This document shows, in pieces, positions 1 to 10,634 of a DNA stretch of 64,000 nt. How positions within the stretch are numbered: position 1 is the stretch's first letter; each line of letters begins with the position of its first letter. The DNA is from Asterella californica. Taxonomy: Eukaryota; Streptophyta; Marchantiopsida; Marchantiales; Aytoniaceae. The stretch is from the NCBI GenBank assembly GCA_036924285.1, contig JAYKYS010000001.1, positions 2,888,501 to 2,952,500 of the forward strand, in the 5' to 3' direction. Under the pieces are notes generated by a model that worked only from the letters and a program-made list of their open reading frames with translations, searched no databases and was not told the DNA's origin. Made by a program: the position numbers and the translations under genes.

Positions 1-1
1 C

Positions 2-1622
2 TGTAGGAAGTTTAGACACTATCTTCTGACAAACCCGTTTGTCTTCTATGTAGATCACTTCTCTTTGAAACATCTTGTAAAGAAAGCAGATTTGTCTGGT
101 AGGATAGCTAGGTGGATTCTCCTACTCCAGGAATTTACTTACACAATTGAGTACAGGCCCGGAAGACAGCATGTTAATGCTGACTACCTATCCAGATTGG
201 AGACAGAACGACGAGAAGATGAAGTGGAAGACGAGTTTCCTGACGAGAAGTTGTTTTCAGTTTTCGCAGAGACACTTTCATCTGAGGGGGGGCGTACCTC
301 CTGCTTCCCAGAAGACGAGACTAGATCTTCTGATCCAGTCTTTGCGACTTCCACAGAAGAGTCGATCTTCAAGGACTTGAGGAAGTTCTTGGAAGACCAA
401 CAGTATCCCGAGGGAATGGATGCGGAGCAGAAGGCCGTCTTCTTACACAAGGCAGGTCCATATGCTATCTTCCAAGGTATCCTGTTTCGAAAGGGACATG
501 ACGAGAAGCTGAGAAGATGTCTCGAGCCGTTAGAGATAAAATCAGTGATCACAGGTCTTCACTACGAAGATGATGAGGGTCACTACGGATTGAAGACCAC
601 AGTAAAGAAGATACTAGACGCCGGATACTGGTGGCCAACTATGTACCGAGACACTTTTCAGGAGATCAGGAAGTGCGATGCATGCTAGAGGGTGGGAAGA
701 CCGACCGCTACAACAAGGTGGTCTCTTACTCCCATTCTTCCGCTTGCCCCGTTCGAAAAGTGGGGAATCGACTTTGTAGGTCCTATCGCCCCGGTGGCGA
801 GAAGAACACGAGCAAGGTACATCTTAATAGCTACCGACTATGCCACCAAGATGGTGGAAGGCGAGGCCACGAGAAAGAACGATGCCGCAGTAGTAGCAAG
901 ATTCCTATGGCATAACATCATCACTAGGTATGGATGTCCGTTGGAATTGGTGTCAGATAGGGACACTCATTTCTTAAATGAAACTATCTCCCTCCTGACC
1001 CAGTACTTCAGGATTAAGCATCGGAAGACGACGCCATACAACCCGAAAGCGAATGGGCTAACGGAGAAGTCGAACGGTCTTCTGTGTAACATCCTGAACA
1101 AGGTAACTGTTAACCATGCGTATGACTGGGACACGAAACTGCCATCTGTGTTGTGGGCTTTCAGAATTTCATCTAAAGTCACAACCCAGAAGACGCCTTT
1201 CTACCTAACTTACGGCATGACGCCCATTGTGCCCATTGAGTTAGAGGTCCCAACATACCGGTTAGCCGTATCCGAACGCATGGGAGAAGAAGAGAGCCAG
1301 GAGCAGCGTCTTCTGAACTTCGTAGAGTTTGAAGAAGACAGGAATGCAGCTTTGGAGAAGACGTACGAGGTGCAAGAGCAACGTAAGGAAAACTACGATA
1401 GCAAGTTGAGGAAGGTGACTGTTGTGGATGAGGACTTGGTGCTTCTCTACGACAACCGTCATATTAAGTTCCCCGGGAAACTTCATCTTCGCTGGATGGG
1501 ACCTTACCGTGTCTTAGAGGTCTTCGACAATGGCTCTTTGCAGTTGGAAGAGTTGGACGGTACACTGATGACCGATGACAACTCGTGTTAATGGGTGGCG
1601 CGTCAAGAAGTACTGGACGTAA
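2..1622 (+). pseudogene. Element C pol, 3' part (RNase H end and integrase), broken
   Basis: Ty3/Gypsy pol enters the window inside RNase H (KFRHYLL, VDHFSLKHL) and continues into integrase. The HHCC zinc finger ends with CDAC just before an in-frame TAG at 686-688. The intact relative at 60520-61752 has Gln here, so a CAG-to-TAG change is the simple reading. The same frame resumes after the stop. It shows the core (WGIDFVGP, LVSDRDTHF, NGLTEKSNG, i.e. the D,D,E set) and the GPY/F-like end (LRWMGPY). Near 1570-1582 an imperfect 7-bp duplication (gatgacc/gatgaca) shifts the frame and stops it at 1591. The original stop would be about 1620-1622. Pol is therefore non-functional. The protein is clearly related to element D pol, so C and D belong to related families. 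Confidence 0.9.
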
Positions 1623-1665
1623 ACAGAAGTGCAGGAACCACTGATGTTTGCGAGGACGCAAACAT

Positions 1666-1680
1666 GTGAGGGTGGGCGTA
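1666..1680 (+). other. Polypurine tract of element C
   Basis: The stretch GTGAGGGTGGGCGTA lies just before the LTR start TGTGGTGTCC. It matches in position the tract GAGAGGGGGAGTA of element D at 61776-61790. This is the expected plus-strand DNA primer site. Confidence 0.7.
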
Positions 1681-2784
1681 TGTGGTGTCCACAAATTACA
1701 GGATGCACGAATTTTTGAAATTTTTAAGAGTAATGACTTGTTTGTATAACTGAAGAAGCGTTGTTACTTAAGGTTACGTCTTCCTTAACAAGAAGATGAT
1801 CTTAAGAGCTGTTTGTAATAAGAAGTTGACTTCTTCAGAAGACGACCATCTTCGGAAGATCGTCTTCTCAGTTGCGTCTTCAGAAGACGAGAAGACGGCG
1901 GAAGATGGGAAGACGGCAGAAGATAGCGACCGCGAAGGACCAACCACGAGTTTTCGGGTAAGACAGTAGGTGTACCTACTGGAGCGCACCGAATAGATAG
2001 GTAGGTCAAGAAGACACCAAGGACGAGAACCCCTAATCTGCGGGGAAGATGCTTGAGGAAGCACATTAGGCACCTTCCAACTTCCCGCAGCACAGCGCGC
2101 CTAAAGAAGATCGATTGAGAGAGTGAGCTTCGCGAGCTAGCATTGAGAGAGGAATCGAGTGAGACATCGAGGTAGGAGAGAGTAAGTTGGCAGCTAGGCG
2201 AAGGGTGAGATCGAATTGCGGGAGCACAAACAGCAGAGAAAGCGAAGGTGTTTCTATGGAGCTTCCGAGAAGCTGACAGTGAAGAGTGGCGAGTAGAAGC
2301 AGAGGTGGAATCGAGGTGTGGATCGAAATTGACAGCAGGCGCAGTCGTGTGGAGTCGCATTGGAAGCTAGGACAAGAGCCAAAAGCGCGCGGAGGTCGAA
2401 GGCAACTCGGGGAACCGAAAAAGACTGTAGAGGTTCTTCCCCTTGTTCTTTTCCCCTCCCACTTCTTCTCGCCTTTTCTTGGTACTCCCCGCGCTTCCTT
2501 GATTGTGTGCAGGCAGCCTGATCGATTATCCCACCCCCATTCTTTCTATTGAGACATTGGGCGCGGAAGCGCTGCCCAATTTCTATCGAGACATCTTCTT
2601 GCTTCTTCCCGAGCTCAATTCGAGCTTCCCTACTCCTAGCCCTCCAATTGGAGACCCCAACTATCAATTTCCCTACCCCCCTACCTCTCTATCCCCGAAA
2701 CTTGGAACAGAAGATGATTCGGAAGATGGGAACATCTTCGGAAGACGCTTCTTGAACTTGACTGTCTTCGGAAGTCGACTGAAC

Positions 2785-3700
2785 TGTAAACCCTCCGCGG
2801 TCCTAACGATCAACTACCCCCCGATCTCTCAACCTCCACGATCGTCATCCACGAATCTGCAACTGTCGGGCCTGTCTCTCACTCAGGGGTCACCTCTGAT
2901 GGCTTTGATGGAAGCACACCATGAATCTTGAAGGGAAAAATGCTAAGTTCACTCTCATTCATACACCCACAAACTTATCAACTAAAATCTCCATAATCTC
3001 ATCCACTAAAATCCTCCATTCTAACGACGTCTCTCAAGTTCTCACATGCTAAAAATATCCCACACTCTCTATATTACTCAAGTTGTCATTACGACGATGT
3101 GAAAACAAGGATGAGGAGCTCTTCTCTACTCCTCTATTTATACATTCTAGGTTTTTACTTTGGTACCCTCCGGTAACTCAGCCGTAACTACTTTTACCGG
3201 GTTTTACTAAGATATTACTTAAGGTAAAAGCATTGATCACATGGGCTTTTTACCTTTTCACATGGGCTTATTCCTTCAAAGTCAACAACTTCTAGAAGGA
3301 TTCTGGAATATTCTCAAGGAATCTCGAATTTCCACCCCCCCTCTACACTAGGACCCACTAAAAAGGAAACATGTGGAATCTCTTCTTGTTTTTAATGCCC
3401 ACAAAGTCCACAACTTTAATCCAACCACTAATATCAAGTCAAAAAGGAGATAAGGGATACTTTCCACCCCCTTTCTACCTTTTAGACAAGATGACAAGAT
3501 AGTAGTGCTCACTCTTTAGCAAATATCTGAATTCTGCCAAAAGTACAGCTAAGTTTAACCATAACTAACTTTTAGCTAGTCATGACTAACTTGATATCTC
3601 CTAAAAGTACTTTGGCAGTAAATAAACATTCTCAACACTTAGTTAGAACTAAACACCTTACTAATAGATAAACTTCCTATGTGTAACATAGGTCGTTACA
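2785..3700 (-). repeat. 3' LTR of element A
   Basis: This 916-bp LTR looks identical to 10635-11550. It holds the TATA box (tatttata at 3135-3142, TATAAATA on the - strand) and a terminal hairpin CCTATGT-gta-ACATAGG near 3676-3692. The LTR is one of four same-length copies in this window. Confidence 0.95.
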
Positions 3701-3713
3701 TTTTACCCCCGGA
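3701..3713 (-). other. Polypurine tract of element A
   Basis: On the - strand this reads TCCGGGGGTAAAA and directly abuts the LTR start TGTAACG. The TAG stop of gag-pol (3714-3716) is immediately upstream, so coding sequence runs right up to the tract. Confidence 0.8.
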
Positions 3714-6700
3714 CTAAATTTTCGCTCCGTCCTCGGAGTGAAGAGAGAACTTCCGTCGATGAAACAACTTCAACTTGTCATGGTTGACCCGATCGAATCT
3801 CCTTCCTCCCAGCTCCTGAAGGTCATATGTGAAGTTGCTCCACACCTTATCTACAACAAAAGGACCAAAATATCTCGGAAGAAACTTCTTCCTAGCCCTC
3901 TTGAATCTGATAGCATCATACAACATAACCCAATCTCCGACTTGAAAAGGTTTTACCTCCCTCTTGCCCAACCGTTTGTCGTAACTCTTCTTTTGATACG
4001 CCTGAGCTCGTTCCATCCGGATCATTGCTACCGCTCGGGTCTCTTCCAACTCCATGAGTTGCTCCCTTCTTGATCTGACCACGTCTTCTCCTCTCGACCT
4101 CTTCAACTTTCGTTGAATAGTTTGAAAAGTATCCAATTCGAATTGGATCGGCAACTTGGACTCCACTCCATAAACCAGTCGAAATGGGGAGTACCCAGTA
4201 GAAGTCTTTGTTGTCGTTCGATACTCCCATAAGATAGCATGTAGCCTCTTATCCCAAGTATGTTTCGCAGTCTCAACACCAGCATCTTTGGCGAGCATCA
4301 TACAAAGTGTAAGATTGGTCTTCTCCGCAAGACCATTAGCATTTGGTTTGTATGAGGTCGTTACTCGTGGCTTGATAGAAAAGTGTTGTAGCATAGCAGT
4401 AGTCATGCTCCCTACAAACTCTCCTCCTCTATCTGAGACCAACTCTAACGGACATCCAAATCTTGTGATGATCCTCTCCCATAAGAATCTACCGACTTCT
4501 GTTTCATTGGTCTCTCTCAAAGGTCTAGCCTCTACCCACTTGGTACAATAGTCAGTGGCGACTACAATGTATCTATTGCCTCGAGGTGTCTTATTAAGAG
4601 GACCTACAAAATCAATACCCCACTTCTCAAATGGTCCTAACACGGGAATTGATCTTAACGGAGGTGTTCTAGTAGACTTCAGAGCAAATGCTTGACATAC
4701 GTCGCAAGTTTTGCAATAGTCTAAACACTCTTTGAAAATCCCTCTCCAGTGGTAACCCGCATCCAAAATCTTGAAGGCTGTTATCTTACCAGCAAAGTGA
4801 CCTCCGCAAACAGTTCCGTCGTGAAACTCGTGCATTAGCTTGAATGCCTCCTTCTGACCAACTGCTCTCCTTAGTAACCCATCTGCTCCTTGATGAAACA
4901 GAATTCCCTCTACCATGGTGTAAGGTTTGCATCTCTTGATCAACGCGTTACGTTCTCGGGTATGCATACCTTCTGGAAAAGAGCCATCTACAAGGAAACT
5001 CCAGATTTCCTTGTACTCGTCCGGTATCTCCTCGATGCTTGTGATGGTCATCAGATGCTCGTCTGGAAATGAATCATCAAACGGTTCTTCTCCCTCATCA
5101 TCATAAGCCCTTGACAAAAGATCAGCATTCGCATGCTTCTTCCCTGGTCTATCTTCGATCACATAATCGTATTCTGTTAGAAGGATCTTCCAACGAGCAA
5201 TACGACCTTCGGCATTAGGCTTATTAAAGATATACTTTAAAGCCTTGTGATCTGTGACTATGGAAAATTTCCCTCCTAGCAAGTAGTGTCGAAATTTCTT
5301 CAATCCAAAGATCACCGCTAATCCTTCTCGTTCAGTCACGGAGTAATTCTTCTCCGCTGGAACCATCTGCCTACTAGCATAAGCTATAGGATGATCATGC
5401 CCATCTCCATCTAGCTGACTTAATGTACATCCGATTGCTACATTGGAGGCATCCGTATACAGAATAAATGCTTTACTCCACTCAGGTTTAGCAAGTATAG
5501 GAGCTGTCACTAATGCCTTTTTCAGTTCCTCAAATGCTTCCTTTGCCTTCTGATCATGCACTATCAAGTCAAAATCAACTCCCTTCTTCATGTACATAGT
5601 CAAAGCTATTGCTTTGTTTGAGAAGGAAAAGACAAACCTACGATAATATCCAACCATGCCAAGAAACTGCCTCAACTTTGTCAAGTTGATCGGAAATGGA
5701 AGATCCACAATCTTCTTCACCTTCTCAGGATCTACCGCAATCCCATTCTTGGAAATGATGTGCCCTAACAGCAGACCTTCTTCGCAGCCAAAGATGCACT
5801 TCTCTGGATTTAGAGAAGCGTTGGCTTGCTCCAACCGCTGCAAAACTTTGATCACATGATCAAAGTGGTCCTCCTTTCGTCCGTACACACAGAAATCGTC
5901 AATGAAATCCCGAACAAACTTCCCTATGAATGGTTCAAACACCTTGTTCATGAACCTCTGAAACGTGGCCGGAGCATTACACAGTCCGAATGGCATCACT
6001 CGAAATGCAAATGTTCCCCAAGGAGTAGTGAAAGTAGTCAACTGCTGGTACTCCTGTGCTATCTTGATCTGGTTGTATCCACTATAACCATCACCAAAGC
6101 TGTACCACTCATGACCGGCAACTTCCTCCAAAATCTCATCTATAAATGGTAGAGGATAATAGTCCTTCTTGGTAACTGCATTCAGCTTCTTATAGTCTAT
6201 GCACACTCGCAGCTTACCATTCTTCTTCTTGACAATCACAATGGGTGAAACCCATTCTGAGTTCTCCACCTCATAGATGAAACTCGCCTCCTTCAACTTG
6301 TCTATCTCCTCCTTGACCATCATTGCCGTTGTAGGATTGACCCTTCTCTGCTTCTGTCGAACTGGTCTTGCGTTCTCCTCCAATTCGATTCGATGAGTCT
6401 CGAGGGTCACCTCCTTCAAATCCTTGTAGCTGAAAGCAAACACATGGATATATTTTCGAAATATATCTAGGAATCTACTTTTCTCTTCTTGAGTGACATT
6501 GATACCAAACTTCAGGGTAGAGAGTCTTCTCACAATCTCTGCCTCACTCAACTCTTCTTTGTCAGGATCTTTCTCCACTGCTGGTCGAGGCAACAAGTCA
6601 ATAGCACTAAGCTGATGTACTGATTCGTCTCGACCAAATCCTTCATCCTCAGACGAGGATTCTTGGTCGTAAGAATCCCCAGTATCTACTTCCGAGACAC

Positions 6701-8600
6701 TCTGATCATCCTCCGTATCAGATTCCCAGTAGTCACTAGTGGGTCTATCAGAGTCAGAAGTCACAACTCCAACACCCGAGAGAGGAACTATCACTCTATG
6801 ATCTCTAGGCCCAATTCGTAAGTATCCCTTGTGCCACCTATCCGTGGTGCGCACAGCTCTCAACCAAGGCCTACCTAGGAGCAAATCATAACTAGAGTCC
6901 TTTAACACTTGAAAGGACATCAATGTTTGAACTCCCATCACAGACACGACCACCTTCTCTAACACACCAAGAGGTCTTACCCGTTGCTTGTTAGCCATCC
7001 CCACGACAATGCTAGCCGGGCGAGTTGGTTCCATTCCCAACTTCTTCATCAACCTCTCCGATATGGCGTTTACAGCCGACCCTCCATCCACCAATACGTC
7101 AGAGACGTAGTGACCATTCAATCGGACTTCAATCTTTGAAGCCCTAGTGCATACCTCTGAAGCATGCACATCCACCACACCAACTCCTACTGACTTTGAT
7201 GTCTTGCTCTTGGGTTTCTTCTTCTTGCTTCTCTTAGAACTCAGTCCTCCTCTGAGTTCCCTTCGTAAGCTGGGATTAAGTGCGATCAGTTGTCCAACAG
7301 TGATGTTGGCTTTCTGAGCACCCACATCTTCAACCACATCATATCCCGCTTGGGAAGATGAAATGGTGAAATCCGCCATCCCCAGCTTCCTTCTTGGCTC
7401 CCTTGGTGTACTCGAAACATTACTCGAACGAGTACTTCTACTTGCTGACTCCTCCATGAAAACCGGTTCATCAGAAAATCGAGTTCTTTTTCTTTCTTGA
7501 GCTAAAAGCTCCACCGGTGCATGAGAAGAGTTTGAACTCTCTCCTTTCTCGTAGATGGGATCTCGCACGACATCGATAGTAGCCACCCCTTTGTCTCGTC
7601 CTTGTGATGGATTTCCTCCACCCACATTCATTCTGACAGCTTCGGCACCTCTTGCTCCGTTGTTAGGACAATTTCGCTGGAAATGAGAACCTCCACACGT
7701 CCAACAAGTGATTCCTCCAAAGTTACCTTGGTTGCCTCCAAAGTTACCTTGATTTCCTCGGTTGGGATTGTTGTCGTAACCTCTTTGACCTCCTCCTCCA
7801 CCTTTGTTCCTCCATTCTCGTAACTGCACCACATTTATCTTGAGATCCGCAAGAGTGTCAGTGATGCTCTTCAGCTCGGCATGAAAATCAGAGGTGGCAG
7901 TAGACATCGTTGTTGGGACAAACGGTCTTGGCACCACCGTTGGAGTAGGAGCTGACGTTGAAGCAATCACCAATTGTGATGGTGCAGGTGCGATCGTTGT
8001 GGCTACACCAGGAGTCGGAGTTGACACCAGAGCAGCATGATGAGGTTGGATGATATCTCCTTCATCCAAACTCTCTTCCATATTTGTCGCTATCTTGATG
8101 GCCTCCGCTTTGGTTGCTGGCTTCTCGTACCTCACTTGGGTTCGAATTGAAGGTCTCAACCCTCCCACCAAGTTCTTGGTCAGCACTGCTCCAATCCCCG
8201 CCATCGTTAGTTCCACATTGTCTCCACTCTTCCGTAGGACCGTCCGAAACCGTTGCTCCAACTTATCCACCCTTTCGGCATATTGCCGAACTTTCTCGTC
8301 GTCACGTTGCTTCAAATGAGTAAGCTCCACCATGAGCTTCTCATAACTCTCTTCTGGAAGAAATTCTTCGATGAGTGCATTACTCAACGTCTCCCATGTG
8401 TCCTCAACTGCACCAGGTGTCTGGCTCTTCACTCGGTCTTCATACCACGTAAGAGCAAAATCTTCTAAAAACTCTGGCAGTAACAACACCCATTCTTCCT
8501 TCCTTCTCACGTTGTTTCCGATGCAACCCCTTTTGAAGTCTCGAACAAACGGTTCTACATCTTCATTGTCCTTCCCATGAAACACGGGTAGCTTTCCCAT
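3714..8600 (-). CDS. Gag-pol polyprotein of element A (1628 aa)
   Basis: A single ORF encodes the whole replication machinery. Residues 1-190 are a retrotransposon Gag domain (FVRDF, LTWYEDRV, LKQRDDEKVRQYAERV). Residues about 296-309 are a zinc knuckle CWTCGGSHFQRNC (CX2CX3HX4C spacing). Aspartic protease is near 500 (VLVDGGSAVN, DGG instead of DSG/DTG). RT follows, with MPFGLCNAPATFQR and FIDD near 898 in place of YxDD. RNase H starts near 1048 (LYTDASNVAIG). Integrase has an HHCC finger at about 1257-1305 and a D,D,E core near 1330, 1390 and 1424 (IDFVGP, SDRGGEF, NGLAEKTN). A GPY/F-like end lies near 1590 (RYFGPF). No stop or frameshift breaks it, so Gag and Pol appear to be made at equal ratio unless processed. 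ATG at 8600 is a good start because the Gag domain begins at once. The copy in B differs by Gly/Glu at one site. Confidence 0.95.
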   Translation of the reverse strand: MGKLPVFHGKDNEDVEPFVRDFKRGCIGNNVRRKEEWVLLLPEFLEDFALTWYEDRVKSQTPGAVEDTWETLSNALIEEFLPEESYEKLMVELTHLKQRDDEKVRQYAERVDKLEQRFRTVLRKSGDNVELTMAGIGAVLTKNLVGGLRPSIRTQVRYEKPATKAEAIKIATNMEESLDEGDIIQPHHAALVSTPTPGVATTIAPAPSQLVIASTSAPTPTVVPRPFVPTTMSTATSDFHAELKSITDTLADLKINVVQLREWRNKGGGGGQRGYDNNPNRGNQGNFGGNQGNFGGITCWTCGGSHFQRNCPNNGARGAEAVRMNVGGGNPSQGRDKGVATIDVVRDPIYEKGESSNSSHAPVELLAQERKRTRFSDEPVFMEESASRSTRSSNVSSTPREPRRKLGMADFTISSSQAGYDVVEDVGAQKANITVGQLIALNPSLRRELRGGLSSKRSKKKKPKSKTSKSVGVGVVDVHASEVCTRASKIEVRLNGHYVSDVLVDGGSAVNAISERLMKKLGMEPTRPASIVVGMANKQRVRPLGVLEKVVVSVMGVQTLMSFQVLKDSSYDLLLGRPWLRAVRTTDRWHKGYLRIGPRDHRVIVPLSGVGVVTSDSDRPTSDYWESDTEDDQSVSEVDTGDSYDQESSSEDEGFGRDESVHQLSAIDLLPRPAVEKDPDKEELSEAEIVRRLSTLKFGINVTQEEKSRFLDIFRKYIHVFAFSYKDLKEVTLETHRIELEENARPVRQKQRRVNPTTAMMVKEEIDKLKEASFIYEVENSEWVSPIVIVKKKNGKLRVCIDYKKLNAVTKKDYYPLPFIDEILEEVAGHEWYSFGDGYSGYNQIKIAQEYQQLTTFTTPWGTFAFRVMPFGLCNAPATFQRFMNKVFEPFIGKFVRDFIDDFCVYGRKEDHFDHVIKVLQRLEQANASLNPEKCIFGCEEGLLLGHIISKNGIAVDPEKVKKIVDLPFPINLTKLRQFLGMVGYYRRFVFSFSNKAIALTMYMKKGVDFDLIVHDQKAKEAFEELKKALVTAPILAKPEWSKAFILYTDASNVAIGCTLSQLDGDGHDHPIAYASRQMVPAEKNYSVTEREGLAVIFGLKKFRHYLLGGKFSIVTDHKALKYIFNKPNAEGRIARWKILLTEYDYVIEDRPGKKHANADLLSRAYDDEGEEPFDDSFPDEHLMTITSIEEIPDEYKEIWSFLVDGSFPEGMHTRERNALIKRCKPYTMVEGILFHQGADGLLRRAVGQKEAFKLMHEFHDGTVCGGHFAGKITAFKILDAGYHWRGIFKECLDYCKTCDVCQAFALKSTRTPPLRSIPVLGPFEKWGIDFVGPLNKTPRGNRYIVVATDYCTKWVEARPLRETNETEVGRFLWERIITRFGCPLELVSDRGGEFVGSMTTAMLQHFSIKPRVTTSYKPNANGLAEKTNLTLCMMLAKDAGVETAKHTWDKRLHAILWEYRTTTKTSTGYSPFRLVYGVESKLPIQFELDTFQTIQRKLKRSRGEDVVRSRREQLMELEETRAVAMIRMERAQAYQKKSYDKRLGKREVKPFQVGDWVMLYDAIRFKRARKKFLPRYFGPFVVDKVWSNFTYDLQELGGRRFDRVNHDKLKLFHRRKFSLHSEDGAKI

Positions 8601-8649
8601 CTTGTAACTACTCTTTCTACTCTTCTAATCGTCGTGCAATAACTACTCG

Positions 8650-8814
8650 CTAAAAGAGTACGAACATCACCAATTCCATTCGCGAATAATCTACCATAGG
8701 TAAAATGAAAGGAAATGGTTGTAACAACACCTCTTGTGCCATCTCTTCCCCCAAGGTAATCATGAGTCTGAGTCGCATCACCGCCTTCTCCACCATCCGA
8801 ATGACGATCTCCAT
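8650..8814 (-). CDS. Small ORF of 54 codons before gag (element A)
   Basis: The ORF starts with an ATG that overlaps the TGA stop of the zinc-knuckle ORF (TGATG at 8812-8816) and ends with TAG at 8650-8652, about 50 bp before gag. The predicted peptide is hydrophobic and Met-rich (MEIVIRMVEKAVMRL..., then LLQPFPFILPMV). It could form a short membrane helix, but this is only a guess. The stop-start overlap suggests translation by termination-reinitiation from the ORF upstream. The same ORF is kept in B at 57615-57779. I do not recognise a family, and it may be a chance ORF. Confidence 0.4.
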   Translation of the reverse strand: MEIVIRMVEKAVMRLRLMITLGEEMAQEVLLQPFPFILPMVDYSRMELVMFVLF

Positions 8815-9305
8815 CACAACTCAGCCGAGTCCTCCTTTGAAGTCGACAACTTCTCCGTCTCAGCTCTTTGAGTCTCGTCCAACTTCTCGACTACGGACGT
8901 AAGTAGGGCGGCCACATCGACGCACTTGTGTCCTCTTGATAGATCACCCACTCCACAACTTGGACAAGGATCTTCGCCTAGAAGATGAATTGGCGCTGGT
9001 GACGATGGACCCACTCGAAGACTCAAATCAGTAAACTCCCGCTTCCCTTTAGCTCTCTCGGTTCTGATTCTAGTTGGACAATTCACTACTTTGTGTCCCA
9101 ACCCTCTACAGAAATAACACCACAAGTCGGTTTCTACTCTTCTCCTCGGCGATTCTACTTGAGGTTTAGTACTAGGGTTTTCAAACTCGACGATAATCTC
9201 TCTCGAACTTTCTCCGACACTTACTATGACATCTAAACCTTGAGGAAGGTTTCTAAGTCTAACTTTCCAATCTTTTGAATTTCCACTCATGTTGCACCTT
9301 CTCAA
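8814..9305 (-). CDS. Leader ORF with CCHC zinc knuckle (163 aa), element A
   Basis: This separate ORF lies upstream of gag. Residues about 62-76 contain CYFCRGLGHKVVNC, a CX2CX4HX4C knuckle of the kind that binds single-stranded RNA or DNA. A second Cys/His cluster (CPSCGVGDLSRGHKC) follows near residue 112. The C-terminus is charged and probably helical (EKLDETQRAETEKL). It is in the same frame as gag-pol but ends about 210 bp before it. An extra nucleic-acid-binding protein ahead of gag is unusual for Gypsy elements, where the knuckle normally sits at the Gag C-terminus, and this element has that one as well. A role in RNA packaging or chaperoning is inference. Only one residue differs in B (Pro/Ser). 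Confidence 0.7.
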   Translation of the reverse strand: MRRCNMSGNSKDWKVRLRNLPQGLDVIVSVGESSREIIVEFENPSTKPQVESPRRRVETDLWCYFCRGLGHKVVNCPTRIRTERAKGKREFTDLSLRVGPSSPAPIHLLGEDPCPSCGVGDLSRGHKCVDVAALLTSVVEKLDETQRAETEKLSTSKEDSAEL

Positions 9306-9428
9306 CCATTAAGTGGACAAAATATCATAGAGGAAAATAATTCTACATCACTTTCTTAACTCTTCCGAGCTTTATATTGGAAATCGTGTATTATACATGA
9401 TATACACGAAATAAAATCCAGTCTAAAA

Positions 9429-9746
9429 TTAACTATCGAAGATATGATCCTCCTCACCCTCGTTTGTACTCATCACTACAGACATCTTGAACTCACTCTT
9501 GTAAGGATCCAACTCTATTTCACCAGGAGCATTCGTGGCCTCCATAGTGAATGATGCTTTAAACTCGACTTTCTTCAAATCTGTGCCAATGGTCGCGGAA
9601 GCTTCTTCGTATAGGGTAAAGAGAGCACCCCAAGTGCTATAGATGCGTGTTCGTAACTCATCTATACTTAACTTGGGCTTCTCCGTCTCTGTTCGAACTC
9701 CTAAACGTCTCTTCTTCCACCTCGTCATTCGAACTGGATTCCCCAT
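9429..9746 (-). CDS. First leader ORF (105 aa), element A
   Basis: ATG at 9746 begins a basic N-terminus (MGNPVRMTRWKKRRLG) followed by an acidic body. I recognise no domain. It is in the same frame as the zinc-knuckle ORF and gag-pol but is closed by its own stop. It is conserved without a break in B at 58394-58711. That argues only weakly for function, because A and B are almost identical everywhere. Confidence 0.5.
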   Translation of the reverse strand: MGNPVRMTRWKKRRLGVRTETEKPKLSIDELRTRIYSTWGALFTLYEEASATIGTDLKKVEFKASFTMEATNAPGEIELDPYKSEFKMSVVMSTNEGEEDHIFDS

Positions 9747-9776
9747 GACGTATCTTCAAGACCTCCTTGTATGCCG

Positions 9777-10610
9777 AAACGTATATCTCTTAGTTGGTAA
9801 GAGATCTCTCCAAGATTTTTGTGGTCTCCAGTAGCTCAACCTCCAAGCTACTAAATCATGAAGTTTCAACAGAAACTTCCCTAATCAGAAGAGATGGTGA
9901 TGACTGTACAAATTTTCAGAGAACTGAAATTTGTATATTTTCACTTCCCTCATGGTTGTCAACCCCCTCCACTTTGAAAAATCCTTTCTCCCTCTTCAGA
10001 CCTCATCTTCTCATGATTTCTTTTGTCCTGGATAGCTTATCAGCCACTCTAAAACACTGGAAAGTTTCTCAGGAAAATAAAATTCACAGAAAATCTGACA
10101 CTGACTGTAAACTTTTTCCAGAGAACAGAATTCCTCAACTCTCACGAATAGACCCCCTCAACTTTGAAAAATCATTGCTCCCTCTCTAGACCACCTTTTC
10201 CTATGATTTCTTTTGTCTTAGATAGGTTATCAGCCAATCTAAAACACTGGAAAGTTTCACAGGAAAATAAAATTCACAAAAAAGTTGACAGCGACTGTAC
10301 AAATTTTCCAGAGAGCAGAATTTCTAAACTCACAAATTTCTCTCCTCTAATAACTTTTCTCTCCTCCTTTCTCTACAACTCTTGTTGCACTTTCTTTCAA
10401 CTCTCCTCAAACCCTTTCTAAGTGAACAAGATGTAAAGAATGACTTCGAACGCGTCATATATCACTACGGGATACACGAAAGGTTCTAACGTTGCTAACA
10501 TCGCGTTAGCTCTCTCTCCTCCCAACGTTCTCTCCATGTGCTCTCTCATAATCTCCTTTTGTCGAATATAGAACTGAACTCTAAACATCGTTCAACGATC
10601 CCTTCAAGTG
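9777..10610 (-). repeat. Repeated untranslated leader of element A
   Basis: Between the primer site and the first leader ORF are about three imperfect units of roughly 190 bp. Each contains a line such as aaaacactggaaagttt, aggaaaataaaattcaca and gactgta(c)aaa-ttttccagag. Unit boundaries are near 9900, 10150 and 10330. There is no long ORF. A similar leader is kept in the old copy at 20909-21760, so the repeated structure predates the current burst. It may serve packaging or translation, but the sequence alone does not show which. Confidence 0.7.
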
Positions 10611-10612
10611 AG

Positions 10613-10630
10613 GTCCCGGCAACGGAACCA
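10613..10630 (-). other. Primer binding site of element A, tRNA-Glu type
   Basis: Starting 4 bases after the 5' LTR, the - strand reads TGGTTCCGTTGCCGGGAC. Its complement ends CAACGGAACCA, which fits the acceptor end of plant tRNA-Glu(CTC) as I recall it. Initiator Met would give TGGTATCAGAGC, which is absent. Confidence 0.75.
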
Positions 10631-10634
10631 AAAA

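Noticed and set aside
3738..8580. Many open frames on the + strand inside A (and B)
   Set aside because: They are shadows of the gag-pol frame and have no recognisable domains.
3714..8600. Endogenous pararetrovirus
   Set aside because: Integrase, LTRs, polypurine tract and target duplications are present, and no movement-protein gene is seen.
3714..8600. Chromodomain at the Pol C-terminus
   Set aside because: After the GPY/F-like part only a short basic tail is left before the stop.
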